Shown piece by piece: positions 42,001 through 54,200 of a stretch of 64,000 nt of DNA. The translations under genes and the position numbers were made by a program. The notes under the pieces were generated by a model. That model ran no database searches and had not been told where the DNA came from. It was given only the letters and a program-made list of their open reading frames with translations. Position 1 is the stretch's first letter, and each line of letters opens with the position of its first letter. Source of the DNA: Smittia aterrima (taxonomy: Eukaryota; Arthropoda; Insecta; Diptera; Chironomidae); the NCBI GenBank assembly GCA_033063855.1, contig CP093830.1, forward strand, positions 2,604,854 to 2,668,853. The letters run 5' to 3'.

Positions 42001-45000
42001 TCGAAATGGAAGTGAAGCGGAAAGAAAGCGGAATTTCCCTCAATTTTGTGTGACAAAAGTTTCGTTTGATAATAAATATTCTCCCATCGTTCTCCCGTTT
42101 CATTAAAATTTCAAAAGCTTTTGTGAATCTTATCGTATTAACTTCACGTGTGCTGTATCGTGGAAACATTTTTCATGCCGCTCATTCACCCGCCACAAGT
42201 ATTTTTATGCGGCAGTGAACCTTTCCTTGAAGGTTGATTCGACGTCGTCGTCAATTATTTACACGCGTAATTGATCACTAATTCAAGAAGCCATCTTATC
42301 TATTGAGCACTCGATTGTCAAGGGCATTCGTTGGTCGTTAATGAAATATTTAGCAGTAATCGATGACTTTCAATGCATTTCTTAATACAAAGGAAAAGCT
42401 TTCAGTGTTTATTACATTTCTGTTGTTGAGAACGTTGAAAGTTTGATTATCACACTTGGCACGATAACTTTCTGTTGTTGGTCGATTTTCGATCACGATT
42501 CGATTTTCCTTTGACCTTCGGAGAATCCCGCGAGAGAAAATCGGCTTCAAAGCAATAGAATAATTCACTTCTCTCGAGGAGAACACGTCGCGTGCTTCAT
42601 CTTATCGCAAAGGCTCCAAATCAACTGATGTGAAAATGTGAAAAAACAACCACCGAAGCGCCGCTAGGCATGTAAGTTCTACCCGATCGTAAAATATAAA
42701 ACTTCTCTCGTTTGTGTTCAATATTTTATATATTCGAAACGAAATGCGAGGAAAAAAGTTTCAGCGTCTGAGTATACACGAAATAAATTTATTTATGTGC
42801 GATTATGAGCGAGTGTTTGATATAAAACAAAAGTTTTGCTTGCAATTTTTTAGAATTTCTTGCTCTCACTCTTCTGCGTTTGTGTAAAGTGTTTGCTTCA
42901 CATTTGATTCTCATATAGAGCAGTGCAATGAATACACAATCGCCTGGACCTAAGTTTCGCAATCATCATGTGCACCTGACAACACACGCGTGTCCGTATC
43001 AATACACAGAAAGCGGTTCTACAAGTCCAAAAAGGAAAACGGAACCTTCACGACTTATCAATCAGCTTCAGCTGTTTTTGCGACGAAAATTTTTTCTTCT
43101 TAACTTTTATAGTCTGCTCGTGGAGAAACCAGAAATGTAACTGACTTAACGATAAAGGAAATGTTCTTCTATTATAGCTTTTGGTTCTCTTCTTTGCAGT
43201 GATCTTTGCTTCGATTCAACATTTTCTATTCGTCATTCGATCAAGGTTCAAGCTCTTTCCAAAATTCAAAGTTCTGGTTCACATATTGTTGTCTCTGTTC
43301 TTTGCGAAAGAAGTTCTGATGAACTCTGGACTTCTGACGTCAAAATCGATTGACTTTAGCCTTGATACTGTGCGATTGCGAGTGAGCGTAACTTGCTCAT
43401 TCAAATGCGTTCAGTGCGTCTTTCAATTTCACCGACACGTTCATGATCTGCAGTCTCGACACGTCGATCGTTGTTAACTTAATTTATAAACGGAGCTCTT
43501 GCCGATGCCAGTTTGCATTAAGTTATATTCAATTTGATCCTGAAATGTGATAGTTTATTTTGTTTAGTTGCTGTTAAATAGTCGAGACTGGACGGAGCGA
43601 ATTAATTAATAACGTTTCAGCTTATTAAACGCTCTGCGGCGACATCGTATCAACTTATATTTCATTTCGTACGTCATTGAAGCTTTTTAAACATTTATCT
43701 TTAATTAAAAATCAAAATGAAAGTCATTTGAAGTTGTATTATTGAGTTGGGAGATCGATTAGCGTTCAGAACTTTGCCTCGCGAATTCCAATCAATTTTT
43801 TTTTCTTTACTTTCAAATATCTTTTGCAACGAGTCTTTCACTCTCAATCTGTTGCAAGCTCAACTCATTCACATTTTTTTTCTTTCTTGAGCATAAGAGT
43901 GCGACCTTCAACGCTTTTTCTCGCATCGCGTTTTTAGGCGATGAAATTTAATGATTCGAAATGAAAGTCGAAGTGCTACGACGAGTCGTTTCTTTCACTT
44001 TTGTTTTTTTTTGTGGTTTTCACATGAAATTAGCTAATCTCAAAGTGAAATGAATTTGAATCACAACGAAGAAACAAATTAAATCAATCAGATTTGTCAA
44101 CTGCAAAAGGATTACGCAATGATCATTAGATTACAACATGCGGTTAAGTCGCTAAGTAAATTTCTTCATTGACGAGAAGCTTCACTTGCCGCTCGCAGCA
44201 TAAACTGACTTTTGCAAGGTTTTTTTCATGCGACGATCAACAGCATTGAACATCAATAAAAATACCGTTCCAGCCATTAAATTCATTGTCTCATTGTGTT
44301 CCCCTATCAACGTTCATCGTCTAACTTTCACATTCTCCATGCACAATTTCTTCCAATTCAACGGCTCGTTGCATAATCGCTCTTTTTTGCTAGCTTGCAC
44401 CAAATGAACCAAAACACGATCGAGACGGATTTCGCACGAGACTCTTGTATCAGAGCTCCAGTTTCGCTTTGTTAATATCCAAAAACTCGTTGTTTATCGA
44501 TAATTGAAACGATCGCACGAGGTCCAAAGTCATTGCCCTACATTCGGCTTATGCAGATCTCGCCTTAAATCAACGCACGATTAAAATCCAATCAACAACT
44601 TGTCTTTGAACTTCCAGCCTCTCCTCCGACTTCATTGATATTCAAGTCTTAGCGTTTTTTATGTTTGAAAAATTGCAACAATCGTCTGATCCATCATGGA
44701 TTGATCGTCAAGCATTTAAATCATTCACAGGCGACCACGACATGTGTATTGAATAATGATTTTCACAACTTTCGAATTTTTCGAGTTGGTCTTTTCGTTG
44801 TCGGTGGTTTCTTTAAGCAATTACTGATAAATGTCATTTAATTGGAAGAACATTAAAGACTTTTTATGGCACAGTTTGTGATGACGTAATAAATTGTATT
44901 CTCAAACAGAACAAAATGACACTTACCGTCTTCTTCTGACTCTTGAGGATCGTGATGGTCATCCAGGTGCCTTTTGAGATGATGAAGATGCGCGTAGAAG

Positions 45001-45044
45001 TGATGATGATGAAGGACACACGCGAGATCCGTGCAATTCAACAT
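20865..45044 (-). CDS. Single-pass membrane protein, unrecognised family (six exons)
   Basis: Six exons on the minus strand join in frame: 45054-44927 (first ATG 45044), 32842-32786, 32430-32401, 30519-30426, 22610-22433 and 21023-20865. All have GT/AG borders and matching phases, and the product from that ATG is 211 aa. The N-terminal part is His-rich, then acidic and Ser-rich, with one N-glycosylation sequon (NFT, residues 51-53). One transmembrane helix spans about 75-99, followed by a basic stop-transfer KLRKR. This suggests N-terminus outside and a cytosolic tail of about 110 aa. The tail has a Pro-rich WHFPPLPPQP patch and a basic amphipathic RGFRKQLSGRFKRL segment, and ends KTIYVY. No signal peptide is seen, and a TTTGCAG acceptor precedes the first exon, so an upstream exon may supply it. 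I do not recognise the family and assign no function. Confidence 0.7.
22433..22610 (-). CDS. Membrane-protein exon V (cytosolic tail)
   Basis: The acceptor is TTCGCAG. The exon begins SKLRKREESS, the positive flank of the transmembrane helix. It continues with Ser/Thr/Val-rich sequence and the Pro-rich WHFPPLPPQPN patch to the donor GTGAGT, in phase 0. Confidence 0.72.
22611..30425. other. Large intron of the membrane-protein gene
   Basis: About 7.8 kb between the transmembrane exon and the cytosolic-tail exon. It holds a 153-codon open frame (27979-28440, + strand) that begins with GTG and shows no domain. Otherwise I see nothing to annotate. Intronic enhancers are possible but not visible. 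Confidence 0.45.
30426..30519 (-). CDS. Membrane-protein exon IV (transmembrane)
   Basis: After the acceptor ATTTCCAG the exon reads DDPNNVWYIICGVIIAMVSV and on through a Val/Ile-rich helix of about 25 residues to the donor GTGAGT. This is the only membrane segment of the protein. The hydrophobic run in a phase-matched exon is the strongest evidence for the gene. Confidence 0.75.
32401..32430 (-). CDS. Membrane-protein microexon III (30 nt)
   Basis: A 30-nt exon bordered by TTTTTGCAG and GTAAGT. It completes a His codon and adds SELSDLSHV plus one base. It is phase-symmetric like exon II, so it is a plausible cassette exon in the extracellular juxtamembrane stalk. Confidence 0.6.
32544..32677. 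repeat. AAGCTTT palindrome cluster with AT-rich hairpin
   Basis: Within the 355-bp intron between the two microexons, AGCTT-centred palindromes recur at about 32549, 32564, 32634, 32645 and 32669. Between them lies a near-palindromic TA-rich segment at 32572-32602. The RNA could fold strongly here. Whether that affects microexon splicing is inference. Confidence 0.45.
32786..32842 (-). CDS. Membrane-protein microexon II (57 nt)
   Basis: Bordered by TTTACAG and GTAAGT, this exon reads ADGTGSDLDSSNFTDLLNE in the phase set by exon I. It carries the only N-glycosylation sequon. Its length is a multiple of three and both borders have the same phase, so it could be skipped without a frameshift. 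Confidence 0.65.
32843..44926. other. Large first intron of the membrane-protein gene
   Basis: About 12 kb of AT-rich sequence between exons I and II. It contains short CAT and GA microsatellite tracts near 35.5 and 36.0 kb. I see no supportable gene on either strand; open frames are all under about 135 codons and motif-free. Confidence 0.45.
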
Positions 45045-45054
45045 TCTGAGATTT
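44927..45054 (-). CDS. Membrane-protein exon I (possibly internal)
   Basis: This exon encodes a His-rich segment (HHHHFYAHLHHLKRHLDDHH) with two Cys, followed by an acidic DPQESEED. The donor is GTAAGT. An acceptor (TTTTTGCAG) at 45055 suggests it is preceded by another exon. The ten bases before the ATG are open in frame (A, then Asn-Leu-Arg), so coding may extend upstream. I found no convincing signal-peptide exon between 45.1 and 47.9 kb. Confidence 0.6.
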
Positions 45055-47884
45055 CTGCAAAAACACTGTCGACTTGAACTCTTGAGTCGTAAACACTTTC
45101 AAACAATCTTAAGGTTTTCTTGGACGAATCGGAATGTCGAGGTAAGTTGAAAAAGAAGTTCTCAGTCTTTGTCATAAGCTTAGAGACAACACTTCCGACA
45201 TTTTTCTTGTTCTTTCAATTGAGTCCATAAATCAGCTAGGCTAAGTCTTCGCCTCAGCGTGAATCCTCTCACTTTAAAAAATCTTTCTTTCAGCTTGTCT
45301 CACGACTTTATTTCATCATCTATCAAAGCAATCATTAGCATTAATAACAAAATTGGAGGGTCAATCGATCGATGGCACAGATTCTGTCGAAGAAGATCGA
45401 TTATTCAATCGACTGTTGGCATGCAGAAAACTTTTTGATCATTCGCTTCACGTAACAATTCGCTGATGAATCAGTTTGACCTTTCTCGACTTATACATCG
45501 ACTGGGTGGCAAAACAAAAAAGAAAATTATATTATTCCGTTGGAAGCCACTTAGCTTATGCGAAGCTTTCAAGTCAAATTGGTCACAAGACCAAAAGAAT
45601 TTGACCGTCGAGAGGATCGTAAACATTCCAAGTTAGAATGAAGTGAATGTTATTAAGTAAACAGATTGAGGCCTCATAAAACTTCAAACAAGACTTCTTC
45701 TTTTTAGCATGGGAAAAAACTGGAATGATCTGCTGTCGTTCAGAGAATATTTTTAAATAATTATCAAGCGCCGCAGCTATCGAATGTAAATTAATTTTGC
45801 TAAACTGTTTTATCGAAAGCTGTCGGATTTCCCCTGAAACCAACTCAACAGATAATTGCTGGCTTCTTTTCAACACTGTCAAAACAATTTTAAATAATTG
45901 ATGGCTTCGCAGAGTACTTGAGAGGCTCATCAGCACCAAGTTTGCTTGTAAAGACGTCGTTCGTGACCGTTTTTTTTTTCTTTGCTCGGTTTTTGCCATT
46001 AACTAAAAGATATGAGTTGTTAAAGATTCCTACGCGAATGAACCGCGAGATCATTACACAAAATTGCATTGAACCATCGGTCAAATGAAATAAAACTATT
46101 CGCCACACCTGACTCGTCATCGTTGAATTGTTGTCTGTGCACGTGGTGATGCTGACAAAAAAATAATTTGAAACAGATTCGATCGCGCGCTAATTGTGTC
46201 AACGTTTATTTGCAATTCAATGACAATGTCCATGTTTAAGCTTTTATCATTCACTTGGCAATCGAGAGCTGCTAAAAATTGTGTCACACTTTTCTTTATC
46301 TTCTCAGTGACGCAATTGCGTTGTGTGATATTCGTCAACGACAATTCAACAGAAGACGACCGCTCATGAAATCATAAAACATTGTTTATGCAAAGCTAAC
46401 GGAGTTCTCACCCAAAAAGCGATTCATCGTTAGTTATGAAAGGAACGCTTTTTAGTTAAATAATGATTGGACGGAATGTCTGCCGCGAACGAAGAAAATT
46501 GCTGGCCATCGATCAACTCTCTTGGTCTTGTTAATTAAACGCACGCTTTCTTTACGAAAAAAAAAACTTCACTGACGATATCGAGCGGAATGTTCACTTT
46601 GTAATTTTCACATTCATTCAATTTCTCTGTTGATCTTCGCACTGCTCTGTTACTTTCGGCAAGATCTTGAAGTTTATGAAATGAAGCTTTAGATAACCGA
46701 GATAATCAAACGATTGCACAATATGTCTTCTATAAATAAAATGGAAATCTCGACTCTTTTTTATCGATGAAAACGAATAATTTAAGAAAAACAAACGAAG
46801 TTAAGTGATCGCGAACCTTCTGCGGTTGAAAGTTTGTCAAACACTGAACGGCACTGCTGTGGAAAAGCGAACAGGTCTGTAAGCAAATACTAGCTGAGAG
46901 TGTTTGTGGACATGGCTTGGTGTGGAGTTGATCGTACATATAAAGAGCAAAGAGTTAAGACCACGGCGTGTGCAGCTCCTAAAGTTCGATATTGATGTGT
47001 AAGTGAGCGGGTCAATGAGATTGAAAGCTCTTAAGTTGGGGATGACGCGAAAGCTTTTCTAATTCCTCAATATACAGTTAACCATTTCATCTCATAATCA
47101 GCGGCTCATCTCAAATATCTCATTAATAAAGATTTTTCCCTTGCCACTCTATTCGCATTGCTTTCACATCGAGTTAAACTTGTTTCGTTGTTCAAAGAAT
47201 GAAGAGAGATAACTTGGCTTCGTACATCGTCGATGTGTTTGTTGAAGTTACCATGAGAAGCGAGCTGATTGATCTATGTAAATATTGACTTACACTGTGC
47301 AAATTGAGAGAGAGAATTGACTCAATTCAATTGAATTAATCTTGTAAACATTGCTTTTAAAGTTCAAAAAACGAAAATAACATTGAAAGCTTTTTATAGA
47401 AATATTTTTGACATTTAAATTTCATTGTGCGCAGTTTTTGCGATTGAACAAAAAAACTTAAAGTTGTCACCAAATCAAAATAACATTCGAACTTTTTAAA
47501 GTGTCTGCAAAAAGTTTTGTTCCACGCTTTTAACTTCGAGCTTTTCGACGATCAGAATACGTTTGAATGTTTTTTAAAATACATAAGAAACGACTGTAGC
47601 TCTATCTCATCTTCAGTTCCACGGTTTTCAACATTGCACTAAAGCTTTTTGACTCAGATAAAAACTAAGTGAGCGACGTGAATATTCTGAAACAAATCTT
47701 TTACCAAGTCTGAAATAAATAAGATAACTCCAACTTTTTCCCAATCAAAAAGAAAAATTAATACTTTATTTCGATGAGTTCTCAAAGTAGCATTTCATTT
47801 CAGTTAAATTGTTTTGCTTAAGTAACGCGTCATGTTGATGCCCAAAAATTTCCGATAAAATTGATTTAGACGGTCTGAAGAACA
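45055..47884. other. Interval between domino and the membrane-protein gene
   Basis: About 2.8 kb between the 3' end of domino and exon I of the next minus-strand gene. It should contain the promoter and 5' end of the membrane-protein gene. I found donor-like sites (for example at 47292) but no ATG-containing coding exon in the right phase. Open frames here show no domain. Confidence 0.4.
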
Positions 47885-47890
47885 TTTATT
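47885..47890 (-). terminator. Poly(A) signal of domino (long isoform)
   Basis: AATAAA on the minus strand, about 52 nt after the TGA at 47944-47942. A second copy lies at 47765-47770. The closeness to the stop supports 47942 as the true end of the long isoform's coding sequence. Confidence 0.55.
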
Positions 47891-47941
47891 TCTGTGAATG
47901 AAAAAATTAAACTTTAAGTTCTTCGAATGATCTACAAGCTT

Positions 47942-48211
47942 TCATTTAATTACCTGTTGCGGTGAGTTTTGAGGCTGCGCAACCGAACCACCAGGATTTG
48001 GCGATTGTTGACTTGTTCCTGGACTTCCACTTGCGTCAATCGTCATTTGCTGCTGAACATTCTGTTGAGGCTTAGCAACAGACATCGTTTGAATTCTCCT
48101 CTGTCCAAGAACTTGTGAGACCGCGATTGGAGGATTTTCATTGCCAGAAATCATTTTCATTGTTTGTTGGAAACGAATGTTACTTGATGGAATGCCTCGA
48201 GGAGTAACAAA
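47942..48211 (-). CDS. dom: domino exon 11 (C-terminus)
   Basis: The acceptor TTATTCAG opens a phase-0 exon reading FVTPRGIPSSNIRFQQTMKM, then a Gln/Pro/Ser-rich end. The frame closes at TGA 47944-47942 after ...QQVIK. A possible donor (CAG/GTAATT at 47953) lies nine coding bases before the stop. The poly(A) signal about 52 nt beyond the stop favours this as the final exon. Confidence 0.75.
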   Translation of the reverse strand, partial: FVTPRGIPSSNIRFQQTMKMISGNENPPIAVSQVLGQRRIQTMSVAKPQQNVQQQMTIDASGSPGTSQQSPNPGGSVAQPQNSPQQVIK

Positions 48212-51200
48212 CTGAATAAAATAAAAAAATTAAAACAACGATTCTAAGAAATTTCTTTAAGAATTTACCTGTAAAGTTTCTCCGCGAGTATTTGTCGACT
48301 GAGATACTGAGACTGGTATGACACCGCCAGGATTACTTAAAAAGATTTGGTTGGATGTTCCCTTCATTGGTTTGACCTCTTGAAGAGTGTACTTTCCTTC
48401 GTCCTTTTGATGTAAAATTAAACCTCCTCTAGCTGCCACTTGCGCAATTCTGGTAACCTTTGGAGCTGCTTTACGTGCGCCTTGAATTCCCATCATTGTT
48501 TGAGGAATCGCAACTTGTCGAACAGTTTGGTTTGGAGTGAATCCTGCGCGAACAGGGGAAAGCTTCATTCCAATCTGACCAGCACCAGCAACTGTTGTTA
48601 TGCCAGAAGCTCCAGAAGTTTTGATTAATGTTGTAATTTGTTGTCCACCACTTGTCGATTGCAAGCCAGATGCAGGCTGAAGTTGAATGTTCCCGGGTGC
48701 ATATGCGATTTGAGTTTGAGTTGTAAGTTGCAATTGTCCCGTTTTGAATTGTTGCGGCAACTCGTGCTTAACCATAACTAATTTCTGATTTGAATTTTGC
48801 CCCAAGCCTTGTGCACTACTGACTTGTTTAATAAACTGCGCTCGTTGTTGTGTTCCAACTTGAACAGTTACGCCCCCACTACTTGATGACGCTTGTGAGC
48901 CATCGCTAACATCAGATTGTCCGACGATTTGAGCTTGAGTTGTTCCAGGATTGATCGTTGCAACAGTGATTTTTTGTCCACCTTGAACTGTTTGTCCGAC
49001 ACTTGATGGAACAAGAGTCGTTTGCGCAGTTCCAGCTTGTCCGATTCCTGTATGAAGGAACCGAATTTTTGATCGCACTTGCTGTTGACCGTAGATGTGA
49101 AATTGCGGTGTCCCTGTTGTAACGAGCTCAAAGCGTTTCGGCCCCTGAGTAACAATCTGCTGTTTGTCTGTGGTTCCAGTTCTCAAGTTTGTCTGATTAA
49201 TGTTCGTGGCAAATCGAAGAGTTGCATTTTGTAATTGCGATAAATTCTGTCCAGTGAGTCCACTCAGAGAGATTACTGTTGGATTTTGAGAACCCGGACG
49301 ATGTTGGAAGACAACTTCCTTTGGAACAGATCGTTGTCGAATCTGTGATTGTCCAATTCCCGCTCCTTGAGCTGTTAAACTTGTAGAACCAATAGCAAGT
49401 TGTGAAACCGAAACGACTTGACCTTGTCCCTGTGCTGAGATTGTTTGAACAACAGAGCCTCCAGTGTGGGTCACAATTGGTGTCGATGTGGCAATTGTTG
49501 GTTGAATTGAAACAATTTGTGGCTGGACACTTGTTACCGTAGAATGAGGTGACGTCAGCACTACAGAAACTGATGATGTCTGCATGAGATTTGATTGATT
49601 GTTTTGCATTTGTTGGGGTGTAATTTGCTGTATGATTCCCGTTAAAAGAGTTGCTTGCTGATGACCTCCCCCAGGAGAAGCAACAATAGCTTTCATGATC
49701 TGCTGTTGTTGAGAGCTGTTTTGCGATTGCGTTAGGTTGATGGTTTGAGTTTGAATCCTTTGACCTGTTCCATGAACAAGAGCTGTGATTGACTGTTGAC
49801 CTTGATGTGATTGAGATGCATTAGTAACGAGACCAGCTTGCCCAGGTTGTTGAACAACGATGGTAGTTTGTTGCATCGATGATAATTGATTTTGAGGCGA
49901 CGCTTGTGGCAATGGCGAAGATTGCTGTACTTGCATCGGCGACAACTGATCAGGCATTAACTGAGTTGTGTTCATTTGTGGTTTAGTTTGCATCTTCACT
50001 TGCTGTTCCATCTTTTGTTGAGCAAGACTTCGATCTTGGATCAATCGCTCGAAACAACGATGCGCAATATCAATCGGAGATGGTGGCAGATCATAATTAA
50101 CGATTCCGATATCATTGAGCACTGCCAGATGTTTCTGATTCAATGGCGTATTACCCATGAACTTCTTCAAGTGCGGTTGCTTTTTAGCCATTGCTGTCTT
50201 GATTGCATCAAACTTCATCTTAGTAAGCTTTGTAAATGAATTATTATTATCATTCTGATAAAGCTGAGCTGTTCTAGGAGTTCTCGAGTTCTTCATCGCA
50301 GTTTTCAACAAGTTTTTACTTTTCTTTTGTTTCTTAGGGCTATCAATAAGCTTTCCTTCCTCGCGTGGAACGATAACAGCTTCGTATCTCCATCGACATT
50401 GTTTGGGAGAACGATAAGTTCTTGATGTTTGATTTACAATATCAGCAACCAAGTCCCAATTCGGCGTATGGCCTGGTGAGATAACCATGAGATTGAGAGG
50501 CAATCCTTGAAGATTTTGAATGACATTTAAGATTGCTCGATCTTCAAAGATTAACCACTCTGCCATTCCTTCAGGTTCTGTCAAAGGTTTGATGGGAATT
50601 TGCTGTTTAATGTTGGCCATTGGCATTGATCGAATCAAGCCACGATTACGTTGTAACTTCAGATCCTTTCGCAACTTTGCAACAGCTGGCGATGGACGAT
50701 CGAAAAGAGATCTTGGAGGAACGTAACCATCGTCTTTTCTTATTTTCAACGGTCGTCGACCATCCATGTAAAAGCCATCATCCGTTCGAATTCGTTTGTA
50801 TTCTTTTCGAATGTAAACAGCTGGCAATTGCGTGTCATCCATAACTGCGCTGGTGTCGTAAAGGAATGACAACGAATAGTCGATGTAAATATCGTTGTGA
50901 TCTTGCGGAGGAGTTGGCGGGCACCACATCTAATGAAAATAACATTTTAACCTCAACTCGGACATAACAAAAATTGCATTCTTACCGGCATCTGTTCCAT
51001 TGTGTTGCTCGAAATCCAAATCTGTAATTAAAAGTTTCACTTTAACACAAAAAAATCGCGGGAAGGTGAAGTAGAGTGGAGAACAAGACGAAGTTGTCAT
51101 TTCAAATTTCTCTTGCCCACACACTTTCCTGTGTTGTCAATTGAACGTTAAAAATATCCGTTTCGTCATCAACAGAAGATCGAGTTTGGAAATGGCAAAG

Positions 51201-54200
51201 CTAACTTGGAAAACTTTATGCTGTTTTGGTGCCAACACAACAAGCGAAACTAATTTTAAAAGGAGAGATCCCGCATCTCTCAAATAGCAAGAAACCTCTG
51301 CCATAACCAAACGATTTTTTTTTTCTTGCAGATCTTCCAGTGACAACACAACCGAAATTGCATCAGATATTTTTCTGCCATTCAATTAAACCAAACACAT
51401 TTCAAGAGGTGTGGCAAGAAATTCTTTTTTTTTTGTGACACCAAAACAAGGGAGCGAGTTTCCGTCACTTTCCAGACTCGATTATCGTGAAAGACGAATA
51501 TTTTTTTTCAATCATTTCGTTCAAAAAACAACACAAAAAAACACCAACCAAGGATTTTCTATTATGTTTCAACTAATTTCTTCCTGTATTCATCTCATTT
51601 TAACAAGATTTTAGTGAGTCGGGGAGCGAATAAGATAAAGTTGTTGGAACTTAAACTTTCTCGAATCTCTCGAGTACGAAGTCAGTGTTTTTCGTTATCA
51701 GAACTAAGTTTTGTCAAGCTTTTAATAAAGAATGAGGTTGATATCGTGAGAAAACTTCTTCTTAAAGTTCCTCTAAGTTCCTCTCCTACTCACGATAATC
51801 AACTTAAACAAATGATGAAGCGATAATAAACAAAACAAACGAGATAAACACTTAAGATAATTACATTAAATTTCAGAAGTTCTTCGTTCATTTAAATTAA
51901 TTTCTATCTTTTTTTTCTCTCTTCAGCAACTTTTGAACGAACTTGAGAAGCTTCGTGCAACGGAATTACAATGGCAGCGAAATTATGGATCTGACGAGAC
52001 TCATCAAAGCGTTTTGTTCATGAGAATTGTTTGACGACGTGGTCTTGTCGTTGAGATCTTCTCGGGTTCACATTTTGAACTCTCATTTGAATCAACAGAG
52101 TTGACAGCTTGCTCTGGTGGCTTTTCGAGCCATTGATCGAGTGTGTGATTTTTCTTAACGTTAAAAAGTTTCTTTGATACTCGAGGTTTAGGCGATGTCT
52201 TCATCAAAGAACTTTCTGCTTGACGGAGTGATCGGTTTGTTGATTTTATATCAACAATTGAAACTTTACATTCTTTGACTCCGAAGCTTGTTCTGATGAG
52301 CTTTTCTTCATTTCGTTTGCTTTCCGAATTACTTTTGGATAGCTTTTGTCGTTTCACTGGTAGGATTGGACTGCTTTCATCTAAAGTCCATAAATCGACA
52401 TCTACCTTCCCTCGAGATCTTGTTCGAGGACTATTAGCCAATTTGCCACTAAAAGAATTCTTCGCCAATTTATGAATTGTTGTTTCATCACTTAACGTAC
52501 TGTCATCGTTAAGAATTGGCTCATTGTCTCTTGACGTCGAATCTAATCGACTGCGTATTTTCTCAGACACATTGTTCTGATTTGAATTGGAGTCAGAATC
52601 ATTAACATCATTCGAATCAATCATAACGTCTAAACTACACTCGCTGGCTGAGTCATCTGGACTTGCATTTGTTGACGATGTTTGTCCGTGGCTCATTGAA
52701 TCAGCTGTGGATCTACTTGTACTCTCGCTTGTAGAACGCATTTGACTCTTTCTAGATTGAATCGATGTGCTCCGATCGCTTTTACGACTTGTTGCTCTCT
52801 GTGGAGTAACTGATGGCGATGGCTTCCGATTTCTCAGATTCTTTAACAACTTGATGTCGCCATCTGATCGATTCAAGGAATTTCTAGTATTCCTTCGTGG
52901 AGCTTCGATAGCATTGGATGTTGTACTAACTCTAGTTTTTAGCTTTTCAGTCTTTTTACAAATCCCGTTCGACGATAATTCCGTGCCATTGTTTTTCTTA
53001 CCGTGCTCATTTGATTTAGGAGAGTTATTCGCGGATTCTGATTTAAGTTTACCTAACTTTAAGCATTTCTTTTTTGTTATGATATTAACCTTATTCATTG
53101 CATCATCTCGCGAGTAAGTAAGAATTTCATTCTCATCATTCTCGACGCGTTGTTTTTCAAGCTCCTCTTGTTGTCTTTGAGCTTGACGTTTCTCTTCCCA
53201 ATCTCGCTTCTGTTGTTCAATCTCCATCTCAACTGCTTTCATCTGTACTGCAGCCCAGTTTTTGCCTGTGTCTTCAAGGAACTTCATTGCGTAGCGTTCA
53301 ATCGGACTCAACTAAAAATAAAACAAGAAAATAAGCAATTCGCCAAGTCTTTTAATAAAAGAAAATGTCATGAGATTCTGATAACGATCAAATTTAATAG
53401 AATATGAAAGTAGTCTGATCCCAGTTAAGTTTAATCTTGCAAATTAATCTTTAGCTTTTCACGAAAATATTCATGAAACATTTGAAATAGAAAAACTTGC
53501 TAAATGAAATTGTAAATATTTTTCTTACCGTCTCAACTAGATTCTTGATTTCTCTCTCCTCCTTAGATTCTTCGTTTTCTCGATCATCTGTTATTGGAAT
53601 GTTTTCGTCAAATTCATCGAGATCTTCAGCCATTTCTGCTTTAGCTGTTGTAGCTGCTTGGACATCCTGTTCATCTTCAGCTTGTGCAAGTGCACTTTCA
53701 AATGCTCCGACGACAGACTTATCGTTCTCGTTGTAAGTAGCTGTAGATGTCGTAGCAAATGACTGTGAAAGCTTATCGCGTCTATCTTTGTCACGATCGA
53801 CAACGTCAGCAAGTCGTGCGGATGCATCGTCACTTTGATCGACATTAAACAGATCTTGAATCGTAGAATTCTTGAAATAAGCTTCAGTAAAGTTCCCGCC
53901 TTCAATCGCAAGATCTCCGAGTAACCTCTTCTGATTAGCTTTCTTCAGAATATTTTCTTCAATCGTTTTCTCGCTGATAAGACGATAAATATGAACATCA
54001 CGCGTCTGTCCAATTCGATGGCAACGATCTTGTGCTTGAGCATCGCAAGTCGGATTCCAATCGCTATCATAGAAGATGACTGTATCTGCTCCCGTTAAAT
54101 TGATTCCTACACCACCAGATCTTGTTGAAAGAATGAAGACAAAGATTCTTTTATCTTCGTTGAAACGTTCCATTAACAGTTGACGCTGTTCCACTTTTGT

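Noticed and set aside
43181..43477. 98-codon + strand frame rich in Phe/Leu/Ile
   Set aside because: Hydrophobicity simply reflects T-rich DNA; no acceptor, start context or family resemblance supports it.
47292..47400. Candidate first exon of the membrane-protein gene ending at a GTAAGT donor on the minus strand
   Set aside because: The frame that would match exon I contains no ATG before an upstream stop; it could at best be non-coding leader.
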